DNA from: Bacillota bacterium
Lineage (GTDB): Bacteria; Bacillota; Sulfobacillia; Symbiobacteriales; Symbiobacteriaceae
DNA length: 40,099 nt
Assembly (NCBI GenBank): GCA_023623185.1
Contig: JAMNXV010000101.1
Location: forward strand, 1-40,099
Direction: 5' to 3'
Shown: in pieces, positions 1-8,636 of the stretch
Layout: the number at the start of each line of letters is the position of its first letter
Numbering within the stretch: the stretch's first letter is position 1
Made by a program: the position numbers and the translations under genes
Notes under the pieces: generated by a model
The model's database searches: none
Told to the model about the DNA's origin: nothing
What the model saw: only the letters and a program-made list of their open reading frames with translations

Positions 1-39
1 TTCCAGGGAGAACCCCATCCCATGGTTCAACATGTCGCA

Positions 40-1110
40 TCACGCACACCCTTCGTCCAGCCGGAAGTCCCGGATGATGGTTCGTCCGGCGTCGTCGGTT
101 TCAAACCACACGGTGCCCACTTTCACGATCAGGTTGATCTGACCGGCCAACCACACCACGAACGGCGCCTTGCCGTCGGCGTCGGGCTGCGCCGGTTCGG
201 TCGTCGGCACGCAGTACTCGTCGAATGCGGTGACGCTGGCCAGCTCAACGCCCGTCACCTCGTAGGGCCACGGGGGGATGGCTTCCAGGAACGCTCCGGC
301 CACGTCGGCCGAAGCGAAGTACCGGGGCAGCTCATCCTCCAGCCGGTACGCCGCCGCGATCTGCGCGGCGTGCAGGACCGCCTCCGGAGCCTCGGGGTAC
401 ACCAGGTCGCTGCCCTCCGGCGCAAACCGCTCCTCCACGATGGCCACGCTGCCCTGCTCCAGGTTCAGCGCGTACCGGCGGATCCGGGTGTGGCGCGCCG
501 GGTCGCCCATGTCCCACTCCACCAGCAGGGCCCCGTCCTCGGTGAAGGACGCGCGGTGCGCCGGGGTGGTCTCCGCGTGCTTCAGCCCCCAGCCGTAGAG
601 CCGGTCGTGGGCGAAGGTGCCCGACCGCCGGACGAAGGCCTGGATGCCTACGGCTGTCTGGCCGTCCTCAAACCGGCGCCACTCCAGCAGCACGGCGCGG
701 GGCTGGCCAGGCAGGCTGTGCAGCGAGACCTTCCGCTCCCATCCGAAGGTCTCCCAGGTGAGGAGCTTTTCACCCTGCGCGTCGTAGATCTCCACGGGGT
801 CGGCGGTCCACGTATCGGTGAGGCCCCGGATCCACTCCGGCGCGCCGTCCCCGTCCAGGTCCGCCGGGACGGCGCCGGCCACGGGCGGGTCCTCCGCGCC
901 GCCGGCCCCGGCCGGGTCGTCCGCAGCGCTGTCAGGCCCGGCCGGATCCTCTGGCATCTGGGGATCAGCCGTCTGTCCCGGGTTTTCGGTCCGGTCCGTG
1001 GGCGCAGCCACAGAGGGGTCGGGCCCTCCGGCGCTGCAGCCGCTGACGAGCAGCGCGGCGATCAGGAGCCAGGGCAGGATCCGCGGGTGAACGCGGTGTC
1101 GCCGGTTCAT
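40..1110 (-). CDS. Hypothetical lipoprotein
   Basis: The product has 356 residues. It begins with basic residues, a hydrophobic stretch and a lipobox (LLVSGC), with the lipidated Cys at residue 25, so it should be anchored to the outer face of the membrane. A Pro/Asp/Ala-rich linker of about 60 residues follows, then a globular part with a 'DLDGDGAPEW' segment of the kind seen in FG-GAP or VCBS-like repeats. I chose the ATG at 1110 because GGAGGTG lies about 9 bases upstream; an in-frame start at 1146 is open but lacks a ribosome site and would add residues before the signal peptide. It lies 66 bp downstream of the methyltransferase gene on the same strand and may be cotranscribed. I recognise no family beyond the lipoprotein architecture. 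Confidence 0.75.
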   Translation of the reverse strand: MNRRHRVHPRILPWLLIAALLVSGCSAGGPDPSVAAPTDRTENPGQTADPQMPEDPAGPDSAADDPAGAGGAEDPPVAGAVPADLDGDGAPEWIRGLTDTWTADPVEIYDAQGEKLLTWETFGWERKVSLHSLPGQPRAVLLEWRRFEDGQTAVGIQAFVRRSGTFAHDRLYGWGLKHAETTPAHRASFTEDGALLVEWDMGDPARHTRIRRYALNLEQGSVAIVEERFAPEGSDLVYPEAPEAVLHAAQIAAAYRLEDELPRYFASADVAGAFLEAIPPWPYEVTGVELASVTAFDEYCVPTTEPAQPDADGKAPFVVWLAGQINLIVKVGTVWFETDDAGRTIIRDFRLDEGCA

Positions 1111-1176
1111 CGCGCTGTTCACCTCCTGCCCGGTACAACGGGACACCCGGCGCCGGGGTTACGGCCCCCTCAGGGA

Positions 1177-1821
1177 TCACGCAGGCTTGCGGGCGATCAC
1201 CATCCAGTGGCAGGGGACCGTCTGCCGCCAGCGGGAACCGCCGAAGCCGGCCTCGTGGAGCAGTTTGTTCAGGTCGCCGACCAGCGGGTAGTCCTCCTCG
1301 TCGTCCCAGCGCTCGCCGATGGCCTCCCTGGCCGCGGCCAGCGCCGCCGGGGAGGCGAACATGATGTCCACCAGGCAGAGCGCCCCGCCGGGTTTCAGCA
1401 CCCGGGCAAGCTCCCTGCATGCCGCGAGACGGCCCCCGGGCGGGACCTCGTGGAAGGCGAAGCTGGAGATGACCATGTCGAACTCGCCCGAGTCGAAGGG
1501 AATGGCGTTGAAATCCCCGACCCGCAGGGTGAAGCCGGGGTGCTTCCCCCGGCAGGCGTCGAGCATGGCGGGCGACGGATGCACCCCAGAGACGCGGACG
1601 CCGCGCCCGCGGAGGCGGGCGGCGAAGGCGCCGGTCCCGATGCCCACGTCCAGCACCGACATCCCCGGGGCGACGGGCACCTGGTCGGCGGCGATCCGCA
1701 GGGTTTCGGCGTAGTCGACCAGCGGGCCTGCCTCAGGACCGTCCTGACCCGCCAGATCCGGATCGTAGGTGCGCGCCCAGCGGTCGAACAGGGCGCGGCT
1801 CTCTTCGGGGGTGCGCGGCAT
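1177..1821 (-). CDS. Class I SAM-dependent methyltransferase (UbiE/YdaC-like)
   Basis: The product has 214 residues and a Rossmann-fold methyltransferase pattern. Motif I is VLDVGIGTGAFAARL (about residues 60-74), an acidic 'VGDFNAIPF' motif follows (about 100-110), then the post-I 'FDMVISSFAFHEV' segment and 'RVLKPGGALCLVDI' (about 140-153). These are the SAM-binding and strand signatures of the UbiE/Methyltransf_11 family; the substrate cannot be read from sequence. The N-terminus (SRALFDRWARTYD) is typical for YdaC-like small-molecule methyltransferases. The ATG at 1821 is preceded by GGAGGAGG at about 8 bases, which decides the start. The frame stays open far upstream, but that part has no homology and no ribosome site and looks like high-GC read-through. 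Confidence 0.85.
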   Translation of the reverse strand: MPRTPEESRALFDRWARTYDPDLAGQDGPEAGPLVDYAETLRIAADQVPVAPGMSVLDVGIGTGAFAARLRGRGVRVSGVHPSPAMLDACRGKHPGFTLRVGDFNAIPFDSGEFDMVISSFAFHEVPPGGRLAACRELARVLKPGGALCLVDIMFASPAALAAAREAIGERWDDEEDYPLVGDLNKLLHEAGFGGSRWRQTVPCHWMVIARKPA

Positions 1822-2296
1822 CGGCAAGGTTCCTCCTCCGGAGATCTGAGATGGGCGATGCAGATCCTTTCGCCGGCTCAGGTACGGCACCCTGCGGGAA
1901 TCCTCGGAGCAGAGCGGTCGAGGAAAACTCTCCCGTCGGCGGAACCGGCGAGCGCCCCAGGCGCACCCGCAGCCGGCAAGGGCGTCGCCGGCGTCGATAC
2001 GGAAGCCAAAGGTGCGGCCGATCCGGCTTAGCCCCGGAGGAACGACCCCGACGCCACGACCGCGCCCGTGCTTCCGGCTGCGCTCCCTCATCGCGATCGC
2101 TGGCCGTTGTACGTATTCGGACAGCGGCTGAGGGGTACCACATAAGCGATCGTGCCGTACTGGATGACTTCCGCGCGTCGGCCTTCCGGCCGGCTGTCCA
2201 GGCACGCGGACACCCCTGCACGGCGCCTGGGCGTCCCCCTTACGCCAATCTAAACGTCATAGATATGAAAGTTGCCCGAGCGAGGGAGGGATCGGG
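1822..2296. other. 475-bp divergent intergenic region with a stable hairpin
   Basis: No convincing gene lies between the divergent methyltransferase and dioxygenase starts. The segment 1895-1935 can fold: CGGGA/TCCCG forms an outer stem and TCCTCG/CGAGGA an inner stem, separated by an internal loop. Further GC-rich inverted sequence occurs around 1940-2000. It could be a structured 5' leader of the minus-strand methyltransferase mRNA, since it sits 75-115 bases before that start. I could not match it to a known riboswitch consensus (glycine, SAM, cobalamin, TPP, c-di-AMP and SAH were considered by eye). Promoters for both genes are expected here, but I cannot place them with confidence. Confidence 0.4.
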
Positions 2297-3250
2297 GTGC
2301 AGCTTACCGGTTTTCACCACCTCACGGCGATGACCGCCCGCATCCGCGAGAACCGGCGGTTCTACACCGAGGTGTTGGGTCTGAGGCTGGCCAAGCGCAC
2401 CGTCAACCAGGACGACGTGCGTGCTTACCACCTGTACTACACCGACGGCGCCGGGAGCCCCGGCACCGATATCACGTTCTTTGACTGGGACATCCCCCCG
2501 GAGCGGCGCGGCACCCGCTCGATCGTGCGCACCATGTTCCGCGTGAACGGGCAGGAGTCCCTGGCCTGGTGGCAGCGCCGGCTGGCGGACGCCGGCGTTC
2601 CGGTCGGCGAGGTGATCGACTGGGCCGGGCGGCCGACGGTGCTCTTCGAGGATCCCGAAGGGCAGCGGCTGGCCCTGGTGGACGACGGCGGACAGGGGCC
2701 TGACCCGGTCATCTGGGAGCGGAGCCCGGTGCCGCCCGATCACCAGCTCCGGGGCCTGGGGCCCATCGTGCTCAGCGTGCCCGAACTGGGGCCCACCGCC
2801 GCGAGCCTGATCCAGGTGCTGGGGATGCGGCGGGAGCGGGAGCTGGCGTCGCCGGAGGATCCGAAGGACACCCTGCACGTCTTCAGCATGCATGAAGGCG
2901 GCCCGGCCGCCGAGCTGCACGTGCTGGTGCAGCCCGACCTGCGCATGGCGCGGCAGGGCGCGGGCGGTGTCCACCACGTGGCCTTCCGCACCCCCAACGA
3001 GCGGGAGTACCAGGCGTGGCTGCGGCGGCTGAACCAGCTGGGCATCCGCAACAGCGGCCCGGTGGACCGGTTCTGGTTCAAGTCGCTCTACTTCCGGGAG
3101 CCCGGCGGCATCCTGTTTGAGATCGCCACCGACGGCCCGGGGTTCGCCATCGACGAGCCGCTGGAGGCGCTGGGCGAGAAGCTGATCCTGCCGCCATTCC
3201 TGGAGCACCGCCGGGCGGAGATCGAGGCCAGTCTGAAGCCGATCGACTGA
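2297..3250 (+). CDS. mhqE: Ring-cleaving dioxygenase, glyoxalase fold (MhqE/MhqO type)
   Basis: The product has 317 residues made of two vicinal-oxygen-chelate (glyoxalase) modules, the usual size of the MhqA/MhqE/MhqO family. It starts [13 protein letters not shown], typical for these extradiol-type enzymes, which open hydroquinone or catechol rings. Likely metal ligands are His7 or His8, His226/His227 in VHHVAFRT, and Glu275 in [10 protein letters not shown]. The start is a GTG with GAGGGAGGG upstream. The esterase gene follows after 13 bp; in Bacillus subtilis the mhqED operon likewise joins such a dioxygenase with a carboxylesterase for quinone and diamide resistance. The role in quinone detoxification is inferred from this pairing. 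No MarR-type MhqR repressor gene is visible nearby. Confidence 0.85.
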   Translation: MQLTGFHHLTAMTARIRENRRFYTEVLGLRLAKRTVNQDDVRAYHLYYTDGAGSPGTDITFFDWDIPPERRGTRSIVRTMFRVNGQESLAWWQRRLADAGVPVGEVIDWAGRPTVLFEDPEGQRLALVDDGGQGPDPVIWERSPVPPDHQLRGLGPIVLSVPELGPTAASLIQVLGMRRERELASPEDPKDTLHVFSMHEGGPAAELHVLVQPDLRMARQGAGGVHHVAFRTPNEREYQAWLRRLNQLGIRNSGPVDRFWFKSLYFREPGGILFEIATDGPGFAIDEPLEALGEKLILPPFLEHRRAEIEASLKPID

Positions 3251-3263
3251 GGGGGGCGAGTCT

Positions 3264-3920
3264 GTGCTGCGATACGACCAGTACATCCCGGACGGCGCCC
3301 GCGACGGCGCCCCGCTGTTCGTGCTGCCGCATGGCCGCGGCAGCCACAAGGGCGACCTGATGGGCCTGCAGCCCTACCTGCCGCCCTCGGCCCTGTTGGT
3401 CACGCCCGAGGCGCCCTTCCCGGGTGCGCCCTGGGGTTACGGGCCGGGCTGGGCCTGGTACCGCTTCCTGGGCGGGGCGACCCCCGAGCCCGAGTCATTC
3501 CGGGAGAGTCAGCGCGCCCTGGCGGAGTTCCTGGCCGGGCTGCCTGAGCGCCTGCCGGTGAGGCCCGGGCCGCTCATTCTGGGCGGCTTCTCCCAGGGAG
3601 GCGTGATGAGCATGGCCTACGCCCTGCTCAACCCCGGCGCGGTGCCGATGGTGGTCAACTTCAGCGGCTTCCTGGCCGAGCACCCGGACGTGGAGGTCAC
3701 CCCCGAACGGGTGACGGGCACCCGCTTCTTCTGGGGCCATGGGGAGCAGGATCCGGCCATCCCCTACGCCCTCGCCCTGGAGGGGCAGAAGCGGCTGCGG
3801 GCTGCAGGGGCCGATCTGACCGCCCGCGCCTACCCCATGGGCCATTCCATTTCGCCGGAGGAGCTGGCGGACGTGACGGCCTGGGTGCAGCAGGGCCTGC
3901 AGCCGGGCCTCAGCAGGTGA
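3264..3920 (+). CDS. mhqD: Phospholipase/carboxylesterase, alpha/beta hydrolase (MhqD type)
   Basis: The product has 218 residues and is an alpha/beta hydrolase of the phospholipase/carboxylesterase family (Abhydrolase_2). The nucleophile elbow is GGFSQGG with Ser110. The acid is probably Asp163 (GEQDPAIP) and the base His194 (MGHSIS). The oxyanion segment HGRGSHKGD lies near residue 24. The GTG start at 3264 follows GGGGGGCGAG and is 13 bp after the dioxygenase stop, so the two genes form an operon. In B. subtilis the homologous pair contributes to resistance to methylhydroquinone and related electrophiles; the true substrate here is unknown. The operon ends at a hairpin 35 bp downstream. 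Confidence 0.85.
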   Translation: MLRYDQYIPDGARDGAPLFVLPHGRGSHKGDLMGLQPYLPPSALLVTPEAPFPGAPWGYGPGWAWYRFLGGATPEPESFRESQRALAEFLAGLPERLPVRPGPLILGGFSQGGVMSMAYALLNPGAVPMVVNFSGFLAEHPDVEVTPERVTGTRFFWGHGEQDPAIPYALALEGQKRLRAAGADLTARAYPMGHSISPEELADVTAWVQQGLQPGLSR

Positions 3921-3954
3921 ACAGGGCGGCGGCCGCCGGCTGACGGGTCTGTAC

Positions 3955-3996
3955 GGGCCACTCACCTTCGACGGGTGGGTGGCCCATTCTTTGTGT
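3955..3996 (+). terminator. Rho-independent terminator after the dioxygenase-esterase operon
   Basis: GGGCCACTCACC (3955-3966) pairs with GGTGGGTGGCCC (3974-3985) with one mismatch around a TTCGAC-like loop. It is followed by ATTCTTTGTGT. The stem is GC-rich and the tail T-rich, and it sits between the esterase stop and the next promoter. The hairpin closely resembles one at 9960-9994. Confidence 0.65.
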
Positions 3997-4026
3997 CAGA
4001 CACCTTCACCTTCCCGGGGAATGAAT

Positions 4027-4055
4027 TTGAAAGGTTACGGTACAGGAGAAATACT
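4027..4055 (+). promoter_or_regulatory. Sigma-A-like promoter of the PTS operon
   Basis: TTGAAA (4027-4032) and AATACT (4050-4055) are separated by 17 bp, about 39 bp before the regulator's GTG start. The match is 5/6 at -35 and 4/6 at -10. The local drop in GC content around it supports a promoter. No clear antiterminator-target hairpin was recognised in the short leader, so the regulator is more likely to act as a DNA-binding activator. Confidence 0.5.
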
Positions 4056-4093
4056 GCACACGAAAGAAATATCAAACCCGGGAGGTGATCCCG

Positions 4094-6118
4094 GTGCTGA
4101 ACCAGCGGCGGGTGGCCTTGCTGCGGTTTCTGCTGGCGCCGGGAGACCGCGTGAACACCGTCGCGACGCTCGCTGCGCGGCTGGGCGTCTCCGAGCGGCT
4201 GATCCGGTACGACCTGGCCGAGATCGGCGACTGGGTCCGTCGCAAGGGTGCGCAGGTGCGCCACGATCCCCGCAGCGGCATCTGCATCGATGGCGACTGC
4301 GAGCGGGTTCTGGCCGACCTGGAAAGCGTCATGCGATCGGATAAGCCGCCGGCGGAGTACATTCTGACGCCTGCCGAACGGCACAACTGGATCATGACCC
4401 TCCTGCTCGAGCAGGGTGACCCCGTTCCCATCGGCACCCTGGCCGATCAGCTGGGCGTAAGCCGCGGGACCATCTACAGCGACCTGCACGCCGTGGCGGA
4501 GCGGCTGGGGCAGTACGGCCTGCAGCTGACGAAACGCCCGAAGCGAGGCGTCTGCGTGTCCGGCCCTGAGACCGGGATTCGTGAGGCGCTGGTGGCCCTG
4601 GCGCTGGAGCGGATCGGAATGGACCAGCTCGTCTTGCTGATTGCCCAGTGCGAGCAGACCGACCGCTGGGAGCTGGAGCCCTACGACCTGCCGCCGGGGC
4701 CTTGCTTCAGAGCGGCGCTTCGTGCCCTGCGGGCCGTGGAGGACTACAGCGGCCTGGGTCTGACCGATGTCTGGTTTGCCGAGGCGGTGCTTCACCTGGC
4801 GTTCGCCGTGCACCGGGTGAGGCAGGGGAAGCACGCGGAGTTTCCGGGCCTGCCCGCCACGGATGCCCCCGAGTGGCGCACTGCACGGCTGTTGGTCGAA
4901 CAGGTCGAGGCGCTCTCCGGCACGTCCATGCCGGCCTCGGAGGTGGCGCCGCTGGCGGAGCTGATTCAGAAGGCCGGCCGCAGAGTGTGCGCCGCAGGCC
5001 GCGAACTGCCGCATTCGCCCGATGCGGTGTACCTGGCCAGGCGGTTCGCCGCGGTGGCAGAGTCGCTCCTGGCCGTCGATCTGGCCGGCGACAGCGACTT
5101 CATCTCCGGGCTGGCCCTGCACCTGCAGCCCATCCCGCACCGGCTCGCGCAGAGTCCGCCCATCGTGAACCCGCTGCTGGAGCAGATCCGGGAGATGTAC
5201 CCCGAGCTGTTCGCAGCGGCGCGGCAGGCGGCGGCCGTGCTGGAGGAGGCGTGGGGGCTTCCGGTTCCGGAGGCGGAGGTCGGCTACCTGACCATGCACC
5301 TGGGAGCTGCCCTCGAGCGGCGCCGCCTCGCGCGGCCCCGCCGGCACCGGGTCGTCGCGGTCTGCAGCAGCGGCGTGGGCACGGCCCGCCTGCTGGCGAG
5401 CCGCCTGCAGGCGGCGCTCCCGGAGGTGGAACTGGTGGCGGTGACGTCGCTGCTCTCCCTGGGCGAGACCCTGCGGACGTGCGAGTGCGACCTCGTCGTT
5501 GCCACGTGCCCGGTTCCGGAGATCGCAACCCCGGTGGTCCAGGTCAGTCCGCTGCTCTTCGCCGGCGACCTGCGTGCGATTCGCGACGCCCTGGCGCCGG
5601 AGGGCTATGTACATTCCTTCCAGAGAAGGGGTTATCCGCCTATGCTGTCAGACGTCCTGACCGAACAACTGATCCGGCTTGGTGTGGAGGCTGCAGACTG
5701 GGAAGCCGCCGTGAGGGCAGCCGGCCGGGTGCTGGTCGACAACGGCGCGGTCGAGCCCAGATACGTGGACGCGATGGTGGAGGGGGTGCGGCGGGTCGGG
5801 CCCTACATCGTCGTGGCGCCGGGAGTGGCCCTCCCCCACGCCCGCCCGGAGGACGGCGTGCGCCGCCTCGCCATCAGCATGGTGCAGCTGCGGGACCCGG
5901 TGGCCTTCGGGCACGAGACGAACGACCCGGTCTCGCTGGTGTTCGCGCTCGCCGCCGTGGACGTGGACAGTCACCTGAAGGCCCTCTCTCAGCTCTCATC
6001 CATCATCAGCAACCCTGAGCACGTGGCACGGCTCGGGTCGGCACAGGATGTTGCGGAGGTGCTGAAGGTTGTGTTCCCCAACACCGCTGGAAAGGAGGAA
6101 GGCGCATGCGGATCGTGA
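4094..6118 (+). CDS. PRD-containing PTS transcriptional regulator with EIIB and EIIA domains (LicR/MtlR type)
   Basis: The product has 674 residues. Domains in order are an N-terminal HTH (about 5-50, 'RLGVSERLIRYDL'), a second HTH (about 95-150, 'QLGVSRGTIYSDL'), two PTS regulation domains (about 165-405, with candidate phospho-His in 'LALHLQPIPH' and 'YLTMHLGAA'), an EIIB-like domain with Cys424 in AVCSSGVGTA, and a C-terminal type-2 EIIA domain with phospho-His582 in GVALPHARP. This is the full LicR/MtlR activator plan, controlled by phosphorylation from HPr and its cognate EIIB. The GTG at 4094 is used because GGAGGT at 4081-4086 is correctly spaced; the GTG at 4085 overlaps that site. 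The end overlaps the EIIB gene by 13 bp. No separate EIIA gene exists in the operon, so this fused EIIA could supply the transporter. Confidence 0.9.
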   Translation: MLNQRRVALLRFLLAPGDRVNTVATLAARLGVSERLIRYDLAEIGDWVRRKGAQVRHDPRSGICIDGDCERVLADLESVMRSDKPPAEYILTPAERHNWIMTLLLEQGDPVPIGTLADQLGVSRGTIYSDLHAVAERLGQYGLQLTKRPKRGVCVSGPETGIREALVALALERIGMDQLVLLIAQCEQTDRWELEPYDLPPGPCFRAALRALRAVEDYSGLGLTDVWFAEAVLHLAFAVHRVRQGKHAEFPGLPATDAPEWRTARLLVEQVEALSGTSMPASEVAPLAELIQKAGRRVCAAGRELPHSPDAVYLARRFAAVAESLLAVDLAGDSDFISGLALHLQPIPHRLAQSPPIVNPLLEQIREMYPELFAAARQAAAVLEEAWGLPVPEAEVGYLTMHLGAALERRRLARPRRHRVVAVCSSGVGTARLLASRLQAALPEVELVAVTSLLSLGETLRTCECDLVVATCPVPEIATPVVQVSPLLFAGDLRAIRDALAPEGYVHSFQRRGYPPMLSDVLTEQLIRLGVEAADWEAAVRAAGRVLVDNGAVEPRYVDAMVEGVRRVGPYIVVAPGVALPHARPEDGVRRLAISMVQLRDPVAFGHETNDPVSLVFALAAVDVDSHLKALSQLSSIISNPEHVARLGSAQDVAEVLKVVFPNTAGKEEGACGS

Positions 6119-6387
6119 GCATATGCGGAATGGGTTTTGGCACCAGCCTCATCCTGCGCATGACCATCGACGAGATCCTGAAGGCGCGCGGCATCAAGGC
6201 CGAGACCATGGCGTGGGACCTGGGCAGCGCCAAGGGACAGCAGGCGGACATCGTGGTGGCCCCGCGCGACATGGAACGTCACCTGAAAGACTTCCCGGCC
6301 CGAGTCGTGCTGGTCGACAACCTGACCAACAAGCAGGAGGTGGAAGCGAAGCTGATCCCCGTCGTGGAGGAGCTGATGAACCAGTAG
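6106..6387 (+). CDS. PTS EIIB component, ascorbate/lactose-type (UlaB/SgaB family)
   Basis: The product has 93 residues, the usual size of a free EIIB. It begins MRIVSICGMGFGTSL, with Cys7 as the phosphorylated residue in the family's C-G-x-G-x-G-T-S loop. It receives phosphate from an EIIA and passes it to sugar entering through EIIC. The ATG at 6106 has AAGGAGGAAGG just upstream and overlaps the regulator's 3' end, which implies translational coupling. The adjacent EIIC gene is of the UlaA/SgaT family, so this is its partner. The operon lacks ascorbate catabolic genes (ulaD, ulaE, ulaF), so the substrate need not be ascorbate. Confidence 0.9.
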   Translation: MRIVSICGMGFGTSLILRMTIDEILKARGIKAETMAWDLGSAKGQQADIVVAPRDMERHLKDFPARVVLVDNLTNKQEVEAKLIPVVEELMNQ

Positions 6388-6476
6388 CCACCCGCAGTCG
6401 CCGATCGGCCAGGTCAACCGAACACGGAAACCCCTGGATCAGGAGACCGGAGATGCAGACATAAGGGGGGACCAGG

Positions 6477-7754
6477 ATGCTTGACTTCATCGTTGACTTC
6501 TTCGGCGCTCCCGCGATCGTCATCGGCGTGATCGCCCTGCTGGGCCTCGTCCTCCAGCGGCGCAGCGCGGGCGATGTGATCAGCGGCACCTTCAAGACCG
6601 TTCTCGGCTTCCTGATCGTGACGGCTGGCTCAGGCGTGATCGTTGGCGCACTCGATCCCATTCAGCAGATGATCCTTCAGGCCTTCCAGTTGGAGGGCTT
6701 CCTCCCGTTCGATGAACTGGTGGTGGCCGGCGTTGCGGCGAAACTCGGACGGGAGACGGCCCTGATCCTCGGGCTGGGCTTCCTGGTGAATGTGCTGCTG
6801 GCCCGGGTCACGCCCTTCAAGTATATCTACCTCACCGGACACATGATGTGGATCCATGCCGGCGCCTGGGCCATCCTGTTCAACCAGCTGGGCTGCTCCA
6901 CCGTCGTCACCGTGGTCCTCGGCACCATCGTGCAGGGGTGCTACACCACCTTCTTCCCGGCCATGGCCCAGCCGTTCATGCGCAAGATCACCGGCAGCGA
7001 CGACATCGCCTTTGGCCACGGACAGACCCTGCTGAACGTGCTCGGAGCCCTCATCGCCAGGACCTTCGGCAACCCCGAGGACTCGGCGGAGACCATACGG
7101 GTCTCGGACAAGTGGTCCTTCTTCCGTGACATGGCCGTCTCCATGTCGCTGATCATGCTGGTGGTCAGCCTCGCGGCGGCCCTGTTCGCCGGACCGGGGT
7201 ACATTGAGGGCCAGCTCTCCGGCGGGCAGAATTTCATCATGTACGCGATCATCCAGGCGCTTACATTTACCGCGGGCGTGCTCGTCCTGCTCCAGGGCGT
7301 CCGCATGTTCATCGGCGAGATGGTTCCTGCCTTCCGGGGCATCGCTGAGAAGGTGGTGCCCGGCGCCCGGCCTGCGCTGGACTGCCCCGTGATTTACGCC
7401 TATGCGCCCAACTCCCTGATCATCGGTCTGATCGTCGGCACCATCGCCCAGGCCCTGGCCATTCTGCTGCTGATCGCCATAGGCTGGCCGGTGCCCATCC
7501 CCAGCATGATCGTCGCCTTCTTCGCGTCGGGCTCCGGCGCCATCTTCGCCAACGCCGTGGCCGGACGGAGGGGCGCGATCTTCGGCGGCTTCTTCTGGTC
7601 GTTCGTCGGCCTGATCACGGCATCCGCCGCGATCAAGTTCCAGCTCTTCGGCGACCTGGTGGGCCTCGGCGCGGTGGGCGTCGGCTTCATCGTGCCCGAC
7701 GCGCTGTCCATCGCCACCATCATCAGGCTCATCGCCAAGCTGTTCGGCCTGTAA
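6477..7754 (+). CDS. PTS EIIC permease, ascorbate family (UlaA/SgaT)
   Basis: The product has 425 residues of highly hydrophobic sequence with about ten or more membrane segments, the right length for the EIIC-Sga family. Characteristic stretches include 'RRSAGDVISGTFKTVLGFLI' near the N-terminus, 'TGHMMWIHAGAWA' in the middle, and 'FASGSGAIFANAVAGRRGA' toward the end. It forms the membrane channel that couples sugar uptake to phosphorylation. A GGGGGG-type ribosome site precedes the ATG at 6477, 89 bp after EIIB. The family transports L-ascorbate in enterobacteria, but members linked to other catabolic genes occur. Here the neighbours are two SIS-domain enzymes, which argues for a sugar or amino-sugar substrate. 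Confidence 0.9.
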   Translation: MLDFIVDFFGAPAIVIGVIALLGLVLQRRSAGDVISGTFKTVLGFLIVTAGSGVIVGALDPIQQMILQAFQLEGFLPFDELVVAGVAAKLGRETALILGLGFLVNVLLARVTPFKYIYLTGHMMWIHAGAWAILFNQLGCSTVVTVVLGTIVQGCYTTFFPAMAQPFMRKITGSDDIAFGHGQTLLNVLGALIARTFGNPEDSAETIRVSDKWSFFRDMAVSMSLIMLVVSLAAALFAGPGYIEGQLSGGQNFIMYAIIQALTFTAGVLVLLQGVRMFIGEMVPAFRGIAEKVVPGARPALDCPVIYAYAPNSLIIGLIVGTIAQALAILLLIAIGWPVPIPSMIVAFFASGSGAIFANAVAGRRGAIFGGFFWSFVGLITASAAIKFQLFGDLVGLGAVGVGFIVPDALSIATIIRLIAKLFGL

Positions 7755-7826
7755 CCGCAGTTGTTCAGGTGGGGCGGGCGGGGTTGAACCCCCCCGTCCC
7801 AAACTTTCCGTGAGGAGGTCCTCGAT

Positions 7827-8570
7827 ATGCAGTGTGCCAAGGCATACCTGGATGGCGTGCAGGCGCTGCTCAGCCGGCTGTGGGAGACGCAGCAGGACGC
7901 GATGAACGCCGCCATCGAGGCCATGGCGCGGTCCGTGGTGGACGACGGTGTCGTCCACGTCTTCGGGTGCGGGCATACCCAGGTGCTGGGCCTGGAGGTC
8001 TGGTACAGGGCCGGCCAGCCGGCCTTCATGAGCCCGGTGTTCAACGAGAACCTGTGGCCCCACAACGGCCCTGCGCTGGGCAGCGCGATGGAGAAGCTGG
8101 AGGGCTTCGGCGAGCTGATCTTCGATGTGCACGATGCCCGCCCGGGCGAGGTCATTCTGGTGCTCTCCAACTCCGGGCGTAACGCCGTGCCCATCGAGGT
8201 CGCGCTCAAGGCGAAAGCGCGCGGCCTCACGGTGGTCGCCATCACCTCGATGGACTACTCGACCCAGGTCCGTTCAAAGCACTCCAGCGGGAAACGGCTC
8301 TTTGAGATCGCCGACATCACGATTGACAACTGCGGCCCGCTGGGAGACGCGTCCCAGACGCTGCCGGGCGTCGGGCCGAAGGCCGGGCCGGTGACCACCA
8401 TCCTGAACGCGGCGATCCTGAACAGCATGCTGGTGGAGCTCGTGGCCCGGCTGGCAGAGAGGGGTGTGGAGCCGCCGGTCTTCACGAGCGCCAACCTCGA
8501 CGCGGACCTTGCGAAGAATGCCGAGTACGCCCGGCGTTACGCGCCGCGCATCCGGTACTACAAGGACTGA
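7827..8570 (+). CDS. SIS-domain sugar isomerase-like protein (UPF0309 family)
   Basis: The product has 247 residues and resembles the UPF0309 SIS-domain proteins, which commonly lie beside sugar phosphotransferase and catabolic genes. The sugar-phosphate-binding core shows 'VHVFGCGHTQVLGLE' (about 45-59) and 'ILVLSNSGRNAVP' (about 110-122), the two loops of the SIS fold. A conserved 'NAAILNSMLVELVARL' helix follows. The ATG at 7827 is preceded by GAGGAGG. The 72-bp gap after EIIC contains a GC-rich imperfect hairpin with a GGGGTT/AACCCC core, which might attenuate downstream expression. The likely role is isomerisation or handling of the phosphorylated sugar imported by the operon's PTS; the substrate is unknown. 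Confidence 0.85.
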   Translation: MQCAKAYLDGVQALLSRLWETQQDAMNAAIEAMARSVVDDGVVHVFGCGHTQVLGLEVWYRAGQPAFMSPVFNENLWPHNGPALGSAMEKLEGFGELIFDVHDARPGEVILVLSNSGRNAVPIEVALKAKARGLTVVAITSMDYSTQVRSKHSSGKRLFEIADITIDNCGPLGDASQTLPGVGPKAGPVTTILNAAILNSMLVELVARLAERGVEPPVFTSANLDADLAKNAEYARRYAPRIRYYKD

Positions 8571-8636
8571 ACCGTGGGGGCGCACTGGGCGGCTGGCCGC
8601 ACCTGTGCCCGCGCAAAGCAGAGGAGGGGTCTGACC

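Noticed and set aside
1895-1935. Known riboswitch upstream of the methyltransferase gene
   Set aside because: A fold is possible, but no conserved motif of glycine, SAM, SAH, TPP, cobalamin or c-di-AMP riboswitches could be matched on either strand, so it was left as an unassigned hairpin.
3962-5614. Large minus-strand open frame opposite the PTS regulator
   Set aside because: It is Gln/His/Arg-rich shadow sequence with no ribosome site or domain; the plus-strand product has a full five-domain architecture.
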